Assembly: GCA_031267855.1 (NCBI GenBank)
Contig: JAIRYH010000079.1
Span: 1 to 14,402, forward strand
Reading direction: 5' to 3'
DNA from: Prevotellaceae bacterium
Lineage (GTDB): Bacteria > Bacteroidota > Bacteroidia > Bacteroidales > UBA932
DNA: 14,402 nucleotides
The notes under the pieces: model-generated
Told to the model about the DNA's origin: nothing
What the model saw: only the letters and a program-made list of their open reading frames with translations
Database searches by the model: none
Made by a program: the position numbers and the translations under genes
Part shown: positions 14,252 to 14,402 of the stretch, piece by piece
How positions within the stretch are numbered: the first letter of the stretch is position 1
Layout: every line of letters starts with the position of its first letter

Positions 14252-14402
14252 ATGAAGATTGCGTTGTTGCAAACGGATATTGTGTGGGAAGACAGGCAGG
14301 CGAACCTGCAATATTGCACAAACAGGATCCATGCGCTGCCCGATGATGTGCGGTTAGCCGTTTTGCCGGAAATGTTCTCCACGGGCTTTTCCATGCAGCC
14401 CG
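14252..14402 (+). CDS. Nitrilase-family amidohydrolase, 5' part only
   Basis: The ATG at 14252 opens a frame that runs off the right edge after 50 codons. It begins MKIALLQTDIVWED, then ANLQYC and LAVLPEMFSTGFSM. This is the start of carbon-nitrogen hydrolases; Glu40 in LPEMFSTGF is the expected catalytic glutamate, and the wording is closest to omega-amidase (YafV/Nit2-type) enzymes, which deamidate alpha-ketoglutaramate or alpha-ketosuccinamate. The Lys and Cys of the triad lie beyond the window. The 224-nt gap before it holds no gene or clear promoter that I can see. Confidence 0.85.
   Translation, partial: MKIALLQTDIVWEDRQANLQYCTNRIHALPDDVRLAVLPEMFSTGFSMQP

Overview
This window looks like a piece of a Bacteroidetes (probably Bacteroidales) chromosome. 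The evidence is a DUF5606 protein, the yajC / YbbR-like / coaE gene order, a secreted Ig-repeat protein with a FISUMP-type C-terminus, and promoter-like sites of the Bacteroidetes form TAnnTTTG with no obvious Shine-Dalgarno sequences. No RNA genes, insertion sequences, prophage genes or CRISPR arrays were seen. All identifications are from reading translated sequence; no database search was run.

Layout. Positions 1-4246 hold a minus-strand run, probably one operon, read right to left: yajC, a very short YbbR-like protein, coaE, a DUF5606 protein, an MFS transporter resembling MFSD1, and the N-terminal 256 residues of an ABC-2 type permease cut by the window edge. Positions 4247-4548 are a divergent intergenic region full of repeats and palindromes, ending in a candidate metal-responsive operator and the feoA promoter. 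Positions 4549-8085 carry feoA, feoB (overlapping by 4 nt) and a zinc-type cation diffusion facilitator on the plus strand: ferrous iron import plus divalent metal export. After a convergent hairpin, positions 8196-11194 carry two minus-strand genes: a GH20 beta-N-acetylhexosaminidase lipoprotein and a lysine 2,3-aminomutase-like radical SAM enzyme, each with its own plausible promoter. The leader of the radical SAM gene holds four tandem 23-bp hairpin repeats. Positions 11664-14027 encode a large secreted protein with three 80-residue Ig-like repeats, and the window ends in the start of a nitrilase-family amidohydrolase.

The most distinctive structure is non-coding. Arrays of a 7-bp unit (AAGTTGA and variants) sit at nearly every junction between 2.6 and 8.2 kb. 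In two places they have become coding: the last codons and stop codons of both feoB and the CDF gene fall inside the repeat. A second composite element (GCGCC[A/G]GCCAAATC plus 8-bp AAATCTGT repeats) lies on both sides of the CDF gene. I see no clear candidate for a wholly new multi-gene system. The repeat family, the hairpin leader of the radical SAM gene and the feoAB control region are the parts most worth checking.
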